Below are positions 35,545 through 45,809 of a DNA stretch of 64,000 bases, piece after piece. Position 1 is the stretch's first letter, and each line of letters begins with the position of its first letter. The notes beneath the pieces were generated by a model that was given only the letters and a program-made list of their open reading frames with translations, made no database searches and was not told the origin of the DNA. Source of the DNA: Polyodon spathula (taxonomy: Eukaryota > Chordata > Actinopteri > Acipenseriformes > Polyodontidae); contig NC_054549.1 in the NCBI RefSeq assembly GCF_017654505.1, positions 23,374,969-23,438,968 of the forward strand, given 5' to 3'. A program made the translations under genes and the position numbers.

Positions 35545-36131
35545 GTGACATCAAGCCAGGGAATACAAGACACAGTGGGGAGTGAATGTGATGTTGTGTT
35601 TATTATAAATCAAAAGGGTTTAACAAAACAAAGCATTTCACAAAACAAAAGGCATGATGGCCAAAATAGGCAGACAAACAAATAATAACCACAATAAGTA
35701 TTGTGCTGCTGTTGAACCAGCACACATAGCAATTGTTTCTTTATATCTATTGTTTACCTCCTCTCTCTCTCTTACTCCCGTTCTCCACTGCTGAACACTC
35801 CAACCTCGCTCAACCAAAGCTGCAGGCTTTTATATTGTGGCCAAGGGGTTAACTGGCTATTAATTACATGGTTTGCCCCTGGACCACATTCGGAGCAGGG
35901 TTTCTCAAATGCGTGGTCAACAGCCAGTATATAAATAAGCACTCGCTGTTGACCAAGCATTTTCATGATTTTATCTGGAGGAGGCATTTTAACCCCATTG
36001 AGGCTGTAAAACAATAACAAAAATGGTTTGTTTTTAAAAGAACACAAAAACAGCGTATTTAAATAATAATACAACAAATACAAAATAACACAAAAACATA
36101 AATGCACAGGGATGGGGAGTACCCCGTCACA
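35545..36131 (-). mobile_element. Minus-strand LTR-like element, copy B
   Basis: Read on the minus strand it starts TGTGACGGGGTACTCCCC (36131 downwards), has a TATAAAAGCCTGCAG promoter-like box (plus ctgcaggcttttata near 35820) and AATAAA signals near 35600-35620, and ends near ggtgacatcaagccag. It is the same layout as copy A at 31295, and no coding interior is present, so a solo LTR is likely. Confidence 0.5.
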
Positions 36132-36134
36132 CTA

Positions 36135-37025
36135 TTTATATTTCTCTTTGCATTCCCGACATTGCTGTTTACTCAACAATCAGGATAACTGACAGAAGTA
36201 ATACTTGCGGGGGAGTTTGCTCTTGTCCAGATATTGAAGATCCTGGCTGATGAGAAGTTTGCTGATTTAGTTCGGGCTTGGTGCCGACTTCTTTTTGTAG
36301 GTCTGATGTTTTTGTGTCCAAACTGTCGGTATTGTGTCTCTGGCTCAGTTTTAGATTGCTTGGCAGGCAGGCAAATGAACTTATATTACTATTTGTGATG
36401 CTGTTTTCATTTTGATATGATAAAATTAGTACACAAAAATAAAACACAGACGAAATTCAACACTAAATGTATTAGTAGGATTTGACTGGTACGATTTTCA
36501 ACACTCATCAGTAAGGCTACAATTTTGTCATGGAGGTTACGAAAATCGTAAAAATTGTAAATTTGAAAAAAGTCAGTGAAATCTTGGAAATGGATATAAA
36601 ACACATTTGATTCGGAGCTTCCTTTATATAAACAATGCAGTATGTCATGCACTGAAAACACAAACCTGGGAGTGTCTATAAATTGTCTTTATTCTTTTAA
36701 ATATTTGTTTTTTATACTTTATATATAGATTTTGTATACTCTAAATGTTTGTTTTTATAGTTTAAATATATGGTTATTTTATAATTTAAATGTGTTTTTT
36801 ATAATCTAAATATGTATTTTTTACACTCCTAAATATATATTTTTTATAATGAAAATATACCCCTTCATTTGGTGAATGCTTTATAGAAATGATTATGTAT
36901 GTTCATATATTATCCATTCTCCAATTAAGAAAAAATGTGAAAACTTTAAACTGAAATGTGAAACTATAACACTTTCATATAAATATAATTCCTAAGATTT
37001 GTCGTTTACAGAAAAGACAACACAA
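36135..37025. other. No gene seen (intron 1)
   Basis: AT-rich. A short degenerate repeat, ttttataatttaaatatg-like, lies around 36690-36850. Confidence 0.35.
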
Positions 37026-37029
37026 GATA

Positions 37030-38105
37030 CAGTACCACTCAAAAGTTTGAGTACACCTGCTTGAAACCAGGTTTTTCATGATTATCTATGCTTTTAACTG
37101 TATAAACTTGTCTATAAACACTTAATATGTCATTATATGATATGTGTACTAAGCTGATAATCATAAGTGAATTGCATTCAAAAATTTGATTTTTAAATGT
37201 AAATGTAAATCTTGTCAATTTCAATGAAATGGTCATCCAAAGCAGGGGATTTCAGTCTGAAGCCCAAGTCAGTTAAAAGTCTGAAATGTGTATAACACGG
37301 TGTAAAAAATGTCTTTGTTAGATGTTCTCTGAGTTAACTAGCATGTTACCTAATTAACCTTTTGTCACCAATTATTGTTAACAGGTGAGGGTCAATGATT
37401 ACTATAAATAGTTAAGCAAAGTTAAGCAAAGAAAAAAGACAGTTTGTAATTACTTTAAGAAATGAAGGTCAATCTTTAAGACAAATCGCAAGAACTTTGC
37501 AAGTGTCTGTAACTGCTGTGGCCAAGACCATCAAATGATTTGAAAAAAACTGGCACTCATGAGGACCAAACAAGGTCAGGCAGGCCAAGGGTGACCTCAG
37601 AATCAGAGAACAAGTTCATTCGAGTCACAAGTCTGTGAAACTGGCGATTAACTGCCCCTGAAATACAAGCCAAGCTAAATGCTACTAGAAGTGCAGATGT
37701 TTCAACATCAACTGTTCAGAGGAGATTGCGTGAAGCGGGCCTAACTGGAAGAATTGCTGCAAAGAAACCATTGTTAAGAGTGCAGAATAAGAGGTAGAGA
37801 CTTGCCTGGGCCAAAAAACTCAGAAACTGGACGTTTGAGGAGTGGAAGTCGGTCTTATGGACCGATGAGTCAGAATTTGAAATATTTGGGTCCAACTGCC
37901 AAGTATTTGTAAGACACAGAGAGAGTGAGCGCATGAGTGGTTCCCACTGTCAAGCATGGAGGAGGCAGTGTCATGGTCTGGGGTTGCTTTGCTGGTGACA
38001 GAGTTGGTGATCTTTACCAAGTCCATGGCAAGCTCAACCATCATAGCATACTTCAGAGGCATGCCATTCCATCAGGATTACGGCTAGTTGGGCAGTCCTT
38101 CATTC
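37030..38105 (+). mobile_element. Tc1-type DNA transposon, 3'-truncated and frame-shifted
   Basis: It starts CAGTACCACTCAAAAGTTTG after a TA at 37028-37029, a typical fish Tc1 inverted end. Decayed coding follows: a helix-turn-helix-like region near 37450-37700, FEEWKSVLWTDESEFEIFGS around 37830-37890 (first catalytic Asp in TDE), and a CHGLGLLCW-like remnant near 37970. The sequence then passes into unrelated repeat at about 38105 before the second Asp and the Glu, and no right inverted end is seen. Confidence 0.75.
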
Positions 38106-38293
38106 TTCAGCAAGAATGAAGTGCGTGCTGGGAGACCACCATATAGAGTTGCAGTAGTCAAAAAGAGACAAATGCATGACAAAGTATCTCTGCATCTGGG
38201 AGGGAAAGGTAGGGATGGACTTTGGAGATGTTTCAAAGATGGTAGAAGGAATATTTTACAACGGAGGAGATGTGGGCATCAAAAGAGAGGTTA
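38106..38293. repeat. Unassigned repeat fragment between Tc1 and CR1
   Basis: Wording such as gttgcagtagtcaaaaagag and atctctgcatctgggaggga resembles the 3' UTR of fish L2-type LINEs in minus orientation, but it is too short to assign. Confidence 0.3.
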
Positions 38294-39062
38294 AGAACAT
38301 ACAAACATTTACAAACAAGAGGAGGCCATTTGGCCCATCTTGCTCATTTGGTTGTTAGTCACTTATTGAGCCCAGAATCTCACTGAGCAGCTTCTTGAAG
38401 GATCCCAGGATGTCAGCTTCAGCAACATTACTGGGGAGTTGGTTCCAGACCCTCACAATTCTCTGTGTAACAAAGTTCCTCCTATTTTCTTTTCTGAATG
38501 CCCCTTTATGTAATCTCTATTTTTGACCTGTGGTCCTTGGTTCTTTTTTCAGGTCGAAAAAGTCCCTTGGGTCGTCATTGTAAATACCTTTTAGAATTTA
38601 GAATTTTTTAATCAGATTGCTGCATAGTCTTCTTTGTTCAAGACTGAATAGATTAAATTCTTTAAGCCTGTCTGCACATGACATGTTTTTTAAAGCCAGA
38701 ATAATTCTGGTCACTCTTTGCATTCTTTCTAGAGCAATATCCTTTTTGTAGCAAGGTGACCAGAACTGGACACAATACTGTAGATTATGTCTTACTAATG
38801 CATTGCACAGTTTTAACATTACTTCCCTTGATTTAAATTCAGCACTGTTCACTAGATATCCAAGCATCTTGTTCGTCTTTTTTATAGCTTCCCCACATGA
38901 AGACATTTCTGAGTCAACATTAACTCCTATGTCTTTTTCATAGATTACTTCTTCAATTTTAGTATCTCCAAAATGGTATTTATAATGCACATTTTTATTG
39001 CCTGTGTGCAGTACCTTACACTTGTCTATATTAAATGCCATTTGCCATGTGTCTGCCCGGTT
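38294..39062 (-). mobile_element. CR1-type LINE, 3' part
   Basis: The minus-strand frame 39041-38598 reads MAFNIDKCKVLHTGNKN, then FKSREVMLKLCNALVRHNLQ, VQFWSPCYKKD and RVTRIILALKNM with ERLKEF-like NLFSLEQRRL. This is the CR1 C-terminus, and the common CR1 3' UTR follows down to 38294. It is close to the copy at 14080. Confidence 0.8.
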
Positions 39063-39259
39063 TGGATACGTTGAGATACTAACATTATTTCATAAATCAA
39101 CATAATTTCGGAAATCACATCAGGATGATTATTTAATAATGAAATAGGCATAATGATTGCTTGATTAACACTGGAGTTATCATTTTGACCTTTTTTTGCC
39201 CATGGTTTCGTGGAAGGATGATGAACTCCACTCACATACATCCCACCCAGCTTCTTTAT

Positions 39260-39512
39260 TGTTTTATTTACTTTTTATCTGAACTATGATGGCATGACTT
39301 TGTGGAGGAGGAATTATAGAAACACAGGAAATAAGTAAAAAAAAATACAAGGAAAAAATAACATTGATAGACAAAATACAAAATTTAGCAGTTAAAAATA
39401 GGTACCAGCAACTTTATAGCTAAGTTAGGATTAAAAAAAGCTAATCTATAAAAGTGAGTCTTTAATCTTGATTTAAAAATACCAACCGAAGCAACGTCTC
39501 TAATAGAGGGAG
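39260..39512 (-). mobile_element. L2-type LINE 3' UTR, left of the solo LTR
   Basis: The wording atctataaaagtgagtcttt with aatcttgatttaaaaatacc belongs to the 3' region of the L2-type LINE continued at 40111-41095. Confidence 0.45.
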
Positions 39513-40110
39513 TGTGGCAAAGTGCCCCTTCCCTGTGTGTATTTTGTGTTTAATGTTGGTGTATAGTCATTAGTACACAGGATATAAATGGGTCTGTGTA
39601 ACACAAGTGTTTAAAATGTATATTTGTATTTAGGCACGAGGATTGCACAGCACTTCACGTGCAAGTAAAATGTAATAATATGTGAGCACAGGGAATTGCA
39701 CTTTATTAATTCACGTGCAGTTGTACCACGACTTCAGTTGCATGTTTGATTAGCAATCGATTCTCGGTACAGCTGCATAAAAGCAGCATGTTTTCACTCA
39801 GTCGGGGTTGTGTGTTCGGTGAGTGGAGAACGGGATTGGAGACGGAGGTTATAATAATAATAATAATTTAATAGTTGAAATATCAGCCCACCATGTTTGT
39901 CTGTGTAGTCTGTTTTGTTTGTCTCTAATTTGGAGAAAGTGTCATGTCCTGTGTTTTTGTTTGCACAACCTTTTTATTTACTGTTCTGTTCATTCATTAA
40001 ATGCTGAGCGAAACCAATCGCTCAGCTCCACCCAACTCCACCTCTCTGTTGTTTATTTCCTGGTTCCTGTTTCTGGTCTGACGTCACCCACTACAGCCGT
40101 CTTTGTGACA
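39513..40110 (+). mobile_element. Solo LTR, copy 3, with 5-bp target duplication
   Basis: A 598-bp TG...CA element (TGTGGCAAAGTGCC ... CTTTGTGACA) is flanked by GGGAG at 39508-39512 and 40111-40115. It is very close to copy 2, with the same TATA-like cataaaagcagc near 39777 and cattaaatgctg near 39997. It is inserted into an L2-type LINE. Confidence 0.85.
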
Positions 40111-41095
40111 GGGAGGCAAAAAGTAACACAGTCTGGGTGCATTAAAGATAAAAGCACTTTCTCCTCTCCTTTTCAATTTTACCTTTCAAAAGTCCAGCGT
40201 TAGCCGACCTTAATGTGTGCAGAGGTTTATATGGGGACAGCATCTCTGTTATGCAATCTGATGCTAAGCCATTTAGTGCTTTATATGTTAAAAGTAAGAT
40301 TTTAAAATCAATTCTAAAATGAACTGAAAGCTAGTGCAATGAGGCCAAAACAGGAGTGATATGATCCCGTTGTTTTGATCAGTGAGAACCCTCGCAGATG
40401 CATTCTGAACAAGCTGCAAACGTGATTAGGTGTGATGAGGAAGCCCAGCAAATAAAACACTGCAATAATCAAGTCTAGATGAAATGAAAGCAGGAATTGG
40501 TTTCTCTGCATCAGCCAGAGAAAGAAAAGACCCAATTTTAGCAAACTTTTGTAGGTGATAAAAAGACACTTTCATAATTTTTGGAATAATTGCCTCAAAA
40601 CTCAAACCAGAATCAAATACAACCCTCAAGTTTCTCACATTAGGTTTTATATTAGAGGTCACGCTGCCCAAATCATTTTTTAGGGAGTTTGCTGAGAACG
40701 TAACAGCAGGACTTCTGTCTTATTTGAGTTTACTTGAAAGTTTATACTATATTTACGAAGGATTTCCCCCAGCGGCAGCATATACAAAGAAAATAATATT
40801 GGACCAAGAATAGAGTCCTGGGGGAGAGCACAAGTAATACTGGATAACCCTGATACAGGCTCCCCTAAAGAAACAAAGTACTATGTTAGTTAGATATGAT
40901 TTAAACCAGTTGAAAACAGTTCCTTTCAGGCCAATCCAGCTTTTGAGATGATCAATCACAACAGCATGATCCACAGTATCAAATGCAGCACTGAGGTCTA
41001 AAAGAAGTCGAACGGATATGGAGTTAGAGTCAGCACTCATCAGTAAATCATTCACCACTCTGACAAGGGCAGTCTCTGAGCAGATCGAAACCCTG
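40111..41095 (-). mobile_element. L2-type LINE, reverse transcriptase C-terminal half
   Basis: Minus-strand blocks: LLLDLSAAFDTVDHAVVIDHL then GLKGTVFNWFKSYLTN (41058-40753), and VRNLRVVFDSGLSFEA then FYHLQKFAKIGSFLSLADAE and FISSRLDYCSVLFAGLP (40671-40426). These are hallmark L2 phrases. The long 3' UTR follows and is split by solo LTR copy 3. It is frameshifted and dead. Confidence 0.82.
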
Positions 41096-41158
41096 ACTGA
41101 AATCGTTCAAGGACATTGCTATTGTCCAGATATACAGTATGTTAAATTGTATACACAT

Positions 41159-41160
<2 letters not shown>

Positions 41161-41200
<40 letters not shown>
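41161..41200. repeat. (CA)n microsatellite
   Basis: About 20 copies of CA. Confidence 0.95.
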
Positions 41201-41201
<1 letters not shown>

Positions 41202-41269
41202 TAATACATACAAAACACAAGATTTATGAAGAATAAAAATACAATTAACAACAATGACCTGCAGCACTA

Positions 41270-41675
41270 TAGCATTACATTACCAGCTCCATGCTCAATC
41301 AGACTGATGACAGAAAACACACACGGTTGCGAAACAAACACCCACGTAGCTCCGTCTCTCAAAGCAAAGTCCTTGTTTCCTCCCATCAACCCCAACAAAG
41401 GAACCGATCACAATGTCATGTCCCCCTAAAGTACCCATAACCCCGCCCCCTCCGACAGCTAGTTCAATCACGTCTCCCCAATTCATGAATGAAACTTCGC
41501 TCACCATACTAGGGCGATGACTCCTGGTGCTGTGACGTCGTCCCTTTCCTGAATGGCGGCTTCCGGAATGAACTGCCAAACCATTCAGTATGGGGCATGT
41601 AATTCCTGCTGTGCAGTGCTCTCACAGGTCGAGAGGGAGATTGGTGATCCAGATTCATTCACTCTTTGTCACAGT
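41270..41675. mobile_element. Repeat shared with 45180-45520 (DIRS-like family, copy 1)
   Basis: It shares gttcaatcacgtctcccc, ctcacaggtcgagagggaga and cagattcattcactctttgt (variants) with the copy at 45.2-45.5 kb. The second copy is followed by a reverse-transcriptase fragment; this one has none. Confidence 0.5.
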
Positions 41676-41699
41676 CCTTTACCAGGCTTTGAGCTGCTT

Positions 41700-42950
41700 T
41701 GAGTTTGTTTTGAGTGTCCCAAGTGAACCGGCTTCCTCATTCCATTCAAATAATGTGACATTGTGTCCCAGACCACTCTCTCTGGAACTGTAAAGCAGGT
41801 GGGGCTGGCAGAGTTGAAAAGTCCCATGATTTAAAATGTGGGTCTTTAAGATTTTATCTACGCATGAAGCCAAACATGAAATATTTCCCATGGAAGTTTT
41901 TTCACCAGCAGTGGAGCTACCAGAGGGGGTTTATTTGCAGAGCTTGTCTAGCGAAACATTCTTATGCTTCCATGTGTATCAAATTCTATGCAGGAGCTTG
42001 TGACACATGAAGGTGTGTGTGAGTGAGACAGAACAGAAGCTCTGCACATGAGGGTGTGGGTGGGAGTGAGTGAGTGAGTGAGAGTTTTTCTTTGCCTTGA
42101 CAGTTTTGCTATTATGCTTAAAGACAGGTAAATCAATCCCAACATTTGTATTGTGATGTGCTGTTGTGTACATGGTACATTATGGTGTTCTTGTCTGGGG
42201 TGTATGTATGTTTTTACAAGCCATGTGTTGTGCATGTGTGACAGTGGCAGGACACTTTCCTTGGAGTTTGCTGAAGTTCACTTCCACGATTTGCTTCGCT
42301 GTTTGGATCAGTTTCCAAGTAAACTGGAGTGTGTTTGGTTTTACATTGCAAAAGGATGAAACTGAGCAAAGTAGCAAACGTAAGAAGTCCCCTTCCAAGC
42401 CAACCGAGACGACCATTTCACGTGAACCGAGCTTCAATCCGCATCAAAGGGTCAAACAAATGGTTGTTGGAGTGCCAGTTACAATTGTAATGAATAAATG
42501 CATCGCTCAGTAAGCTTTGCAGGGAAAGCACATAACATATTGAAATATACTCATGAGGAACCAAGAGCAGCAGTCCTCCAAGTAGAAACGCTATTTTTAC
42601 TTCAAAAATAACAAACTTTAAGGCTCTGCAAACCTACTCAGCCAGCTTACATTGGGAAATCGCTACAGAAAGCTCCTGCGAGAGAGACGCAGACAGTTTT
42701 TAAAGACTGGTCTTAAGAGGAAATAACACAAAATGGAATTTAATACATAAAGCTATACAATCGGAAATGTAATATATATATATTATATATATATATATAT
42801 ATATTATATAATAAAGACTACCTGGCCAGGTTTCCTGCAGTTCATTTCATTGCTGGTCATACATATTTAGCACCACGTTATGTGGCGGATGCCACAAAGT
42901 AACATCATTTAATAGACTTACAGGAATAAATACCCCAGCATCAACTTATA
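41700..42950. other. No gene seen (intron 1)
   Basis: It contains a (TA)n block at 42774-42812. An open frame across 42166-42513 has a basic Ser/Lys-rich stretch without family resemblance, and I do not call it. Confidence 0.4.
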
Positions 42951-42961
42951 CTGATGGGGAA

Positions 42962-43260
42962 TTCAATACTGTTAACTACTTTTCTCCCTCCTCCTCTCTC
43001 CCCTTCCCCCATCTCTCCTCTCTCCTGTCCCTTCTCGCTCATCTTTCCTTTCCACTCTCCCCTCTCTCCTCTCTCTGGCCCTTCTCCTCGCTCATCTCAC
43101 CTCTCTTCTCTCTCCTCTCCTCACTCATCTCCCCTCTCTCCTATCCCTTCTCCTTGCTCATCTCCACTCTCCTCTCATGTCCCTTCTCCTCGCTTATCTC
43201 CCCTCAACTCTCTCCTCTCCCCTCTTGCCCCTGTCTTCTCTCCCTCCCCTCTCTCCTCAG
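42962..43260 (+). repeat. Long CT-rich tract running into the acceptor of coding exon 2
   Basis: About 300 bases of irregular ctctcctctc / cttctcctcgctcatctc units end exactly at the splice acceptor cctcag|gt. It may be an expanded polypyrimidine tract. Confidence 0.85.
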
Positions 43261-43458
43261 GTCTCTCTGATAACCCCTCAGATCTTGAGAAGAGAAAACA
43301 GGTGTTTGGCCAGAACTTCATCGCTCCCAAGAAAGCAAAGAGTTTCCTTGCCCTGGTGTGGGAGGCCCTGCAGGATGTGACCCTGATCATACTGGAGATT
43401 GCAGCTATCATCTCCCTGGGACTGTCCTTCTACCAGCCCCCAGGCGGGGAGACTGAGG
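43261..43458 (+). CDS. ATP2B3: ATP2B coding exon 2
   Basis: 66 codons (residues about 73-139). It reads [20 protein letters not shown], then [20 protein letters not shown] and a Leu/Ile-rich stretch to [12 protein letters not shown]. This is the end of the cytosolic N-terminus plus transmembrane helix 1 (about [12 protein letters not shown]). The acceptor is ctcctcag|gt and the donor GAGG|gtgaga. Both are phase 1, so the exon joins its neighbours in frame. It agrees closely with known PMCA sequence. Confidence 0.96.
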
Positions 43459-43819
43459 GTGAGAATGGGGAAAGGATAGAGGGGGTGAGGCAGGGAGAGG
43501 GGAAAGGAGAGAGAGGAGAGTGGTGAGGAGAGGGTAGAGGAGTCGGCGTAGAGTAACGGGACAGTAAGGAGAGAGAACTATATTCTCAAATTGGCAAAAA
43601 AAGAATGATGTTTCTTGATGAAGAAAAAAGTAAAATATTTTTTGGGGAAAAGAAAGAAGCAGCAGAAATCTCTGCACAGTATATTGCAGCTTCCTCATTG
43701 TAAGTGCAGAGTACAGGCCTTTCAATATTAGCACTGCTATATGGTTATATTTGAAAAAACAACATCTGTCTGTACATTTACTATATTATCTTTGGCAATA
43801 CTTATATGGCTTGTCATGC

Positions 43820-44001
43820 CATTAAATACCACCCTCTCCCTCTCTCTTTCCCTCTCTTTCTCCTTTCCCCTCTCATCACTCCTCTCTCCTGTCTCTCCTC
43901 CCTCTGTATCTCCTCTCTCATCTCACTTATCTCTCCTCTCTCCCATCTTTCCCCTCTCTCTCTCTCTCCTCTCTCTCCTTTGTCTCTCTCCTCCCCCACA
44001 G
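43820..44001 (+). repeat. CT-rich tract at the acceptor of coding exon 3
   Basis: ctctctttcc/tctctcctct units continue for about 180 bases to the acceptor ccccacag. Confidence 0.85.
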
Positions 44002-44259
44002 CTTGTGGGGATGTATCTGGAGGCGCGGAGGATGAAGGTGAGGCAGAGGCAGGGTGGATCGAGGGGGCAGCGATCCTGCTCTCTGTGATCTGTGTGGTTC
44101 TGGTCACAGCGTTCAACGATTGGAGCAAAGAGAAGCAGTTCCGGGGGCTGCAGAGCCGCATCGAGCTGGAGCAGAAATTCACTGTCATCAGAAACGCAAA
44201 CCTTATTCAAATCCATGTTGCCGAGATCGTAGTGGGAGACATCGCACAGGTCAAATACG
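44002..44259 (+). CDS. ATP2B3: ATP2B coding exon 3
   Basis: 86 codons (about 139-225). It contains [19 protein letters not shown], the acidic extracellular loop, then [19 protein letters not shown] (transmembrane helix 2) and [20 protein letters not shown] with [11 protein letters not shown], the start of the actuator domain. The loop wording is essentially identical to mammalian PMCA3/PMCA2. Phase 1 at both ends (ccacag|ct; TACG|gtgagg). Confidence 0.97.
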
Positions 44260-44369
44260 GTGAGGGGAGAGGGGAGAGGTGGCATGTTTGAGGCAGGGAC
44301 TTAATGTTTGAGTATGATGTGGCGTATGAACCATGCTCACTGTGTGGCTGCCCCCTCTCCCCCTGTCAG

Positions 44370-44495
44370 GTGACCTGCTCCCTGCGGACGGGGTTGTGAT
44401 CCAGAGCAACGACCTGAAGATCGATGAGAGCTCCCTGACCGGAGAGTCAGACCACGTGAAAAAATCCGTGGAGAAAGATCCCATGCTGCTGTCCG
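44370..44495 (+). CDS. ATP2B3: ATP2B coding exon 4 (actuator domain, TGES)
   Basis: 42 codons (about 225-267). It starts [20 protein letters not shown] and continues [12 protein letters not shown]...DPMLLSG. TGES is the actuator-domain loop that drives dephosphorylation in all P-type ATPases. Phase 1 at both ends (ctgtcag|gt; TCCG|gtgagg). Confidence 0.97.
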
Positions 44496-44887
44496 GTGAG
44501 GAATCCCCCCCTCACACCCCCCCCGTCCCCTACACCCCTCCCCATCCCCACACCCTTTTCTCTTTGTGTGTTTTCTATTTTTTGCAGATACTTCTCCCAA
44601 CTCTCTGTAGACTCGGCTACTTCCATCCTCCTCTCCTGCCTCAATTCGTCTCCCTTTTCCCTCGACCTGCCCGCCCCTCGCCTCCCCTCCCCAGCCCTGT
44701 GCCGCTCGGCTCGTTTCGAACTGCTCTCTGCTGAAAAAAAATGGAAGAAAACCAATATCCCTGCTGCTTGGATCTCTATCCCTCGCTCCTCTGCCCTGCT
44801 CAGAGACAAAAAACGCAGACCAAGCCAAAGGCAAACAACAACCCTAGGAATTTGCTGCCACAGGCCCAGGGCCCCTTCTCAGGGAGC

Positions 44888-45407
44888 TGTGGCAAAGTGA
44901 TTTGTAGTGTACAGGTGTAGAGGTGATGCAGTGCTTGGAAACAACACTCCAACAACAGTTCAGTGGTAAATAAGCTTTATTAAGGGCTTTTAAATAATAA
45001 CACTGACTATACACAACAATGTGTATCGTCAGCAAAACCACAGGGTTCAATCCCAAAATGCTAATAACAATAAACACACATTTTAAAACACCTACACGAT
45101 CACCAGTCCAGCAGTGAATGCTGCGGATGCAAGAGGTGTTTGAATAGATGAAAACAGTGTGCAGTGCAGTCAGGTTTGATGCTGGCTGAATAGCAACGGC
45201 TCTCAGATATTTAGCCACGGTTTCATTTCACTCCTCACGGCCATTCCGTAACCATAACAGAGGAACAGATCTCTCGGCCACACACCCTGACATACCTTCA
45301 GCCACGCCCCCTTTGGTAGCGAGTGCAATCACGTCTCCTCTAATCCATGACTGACACATCGCCTACCGCAGTAAAGCACTGATGTCTAGTATTGGGGCTT
45401 TGCCACA
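44888..45407. mobile_element. 520-bp element with perfect 10-bp inverted ends TGTGGCAAAG
   Basis: It begins TGTGGCAAAG (44888-44897) and ends CTTTGCCACA (45398-45407), exact reverse complements. Minus-strand AATAAA lies near 44973-44978. The similarity to 41270-41675 continues past the right inverted end, so the true element is probably larger and includes the RT fragment to 45801. No target duplication was seen. Confidence 0.5.
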
Positions 45408-45639
45408 ATGGATGGCCGACCTCTTACTGTCCCTGGAATGTACTGTTCCTGTTATACCACGCCTTCACAGGTCGGGAGGGAGATTGTTGACTCAGATTCA
45501 TTCGCTCTCTGTCACAGGAGCCATCTGGACTATTGGTGTCCGTGCACCACAGACATCTGGGTGCTTACTACCATTCAGACTGGCTATTCGCATCAGTTCA
45601 AGCACGGTCCCCCTCCCATTCGGGTTTGACTATAATACC

Positions 45640-45801
45640 AGTCACACTGACCCACAGGACGCCGCGGTGGTGTCTCAGGAGGTAGCAGCTCTGCTGCAAA
45701 AACAGGCTAGTCACATGATAGACCCCCTCCAGTTGGAGGAAGGGTTCTACTCCAGTTACGTTCTGGTGCCCAAGCGCAGGGCTCTACATTTAGATTTTTA
45801 A
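45640..45801 (+). pseudogene. DIRS-like reverse transcriptase fragment
   Basis: The frame reads VVSQEVAALLQKQASHMIDP then GFYSSYVLVPKRRALHLDF. The pattern 'EVAALLQK.AI..V......GFYS.YFLVPKK.GGLRPILDLR' is characteristic of the start of DIRS-type RT. A stop follows, and the LRPILDLR part is replaced, so this is a broken fragment in the intron between coding exons 4 and 5. Confidence 0.6.
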
Positions 45802-45809
45802 CTACTGGC

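Noticed and set aside
37937..38119. Intact Tc1 transposase
   Set aside because: Frames are shifted, the second Asp and Glu are missing and the right end is absent.
42166..42513. 115-codon frame with basic Ser/Lys stretch
   Set aside because: No homology, no splice or promoter support; likely chance in intron 1.
43806..44291. 161-codon frame across intron and exon
   Set aside because: Intronic CT repeat joined to shifted exon frame; the real exon is 44002-44259.
45382..45801. 140-codon frame as a host gene
   Set aside because: Only its last ~50 codons resemble a protein, and that is a DIRS-like RT fragment.
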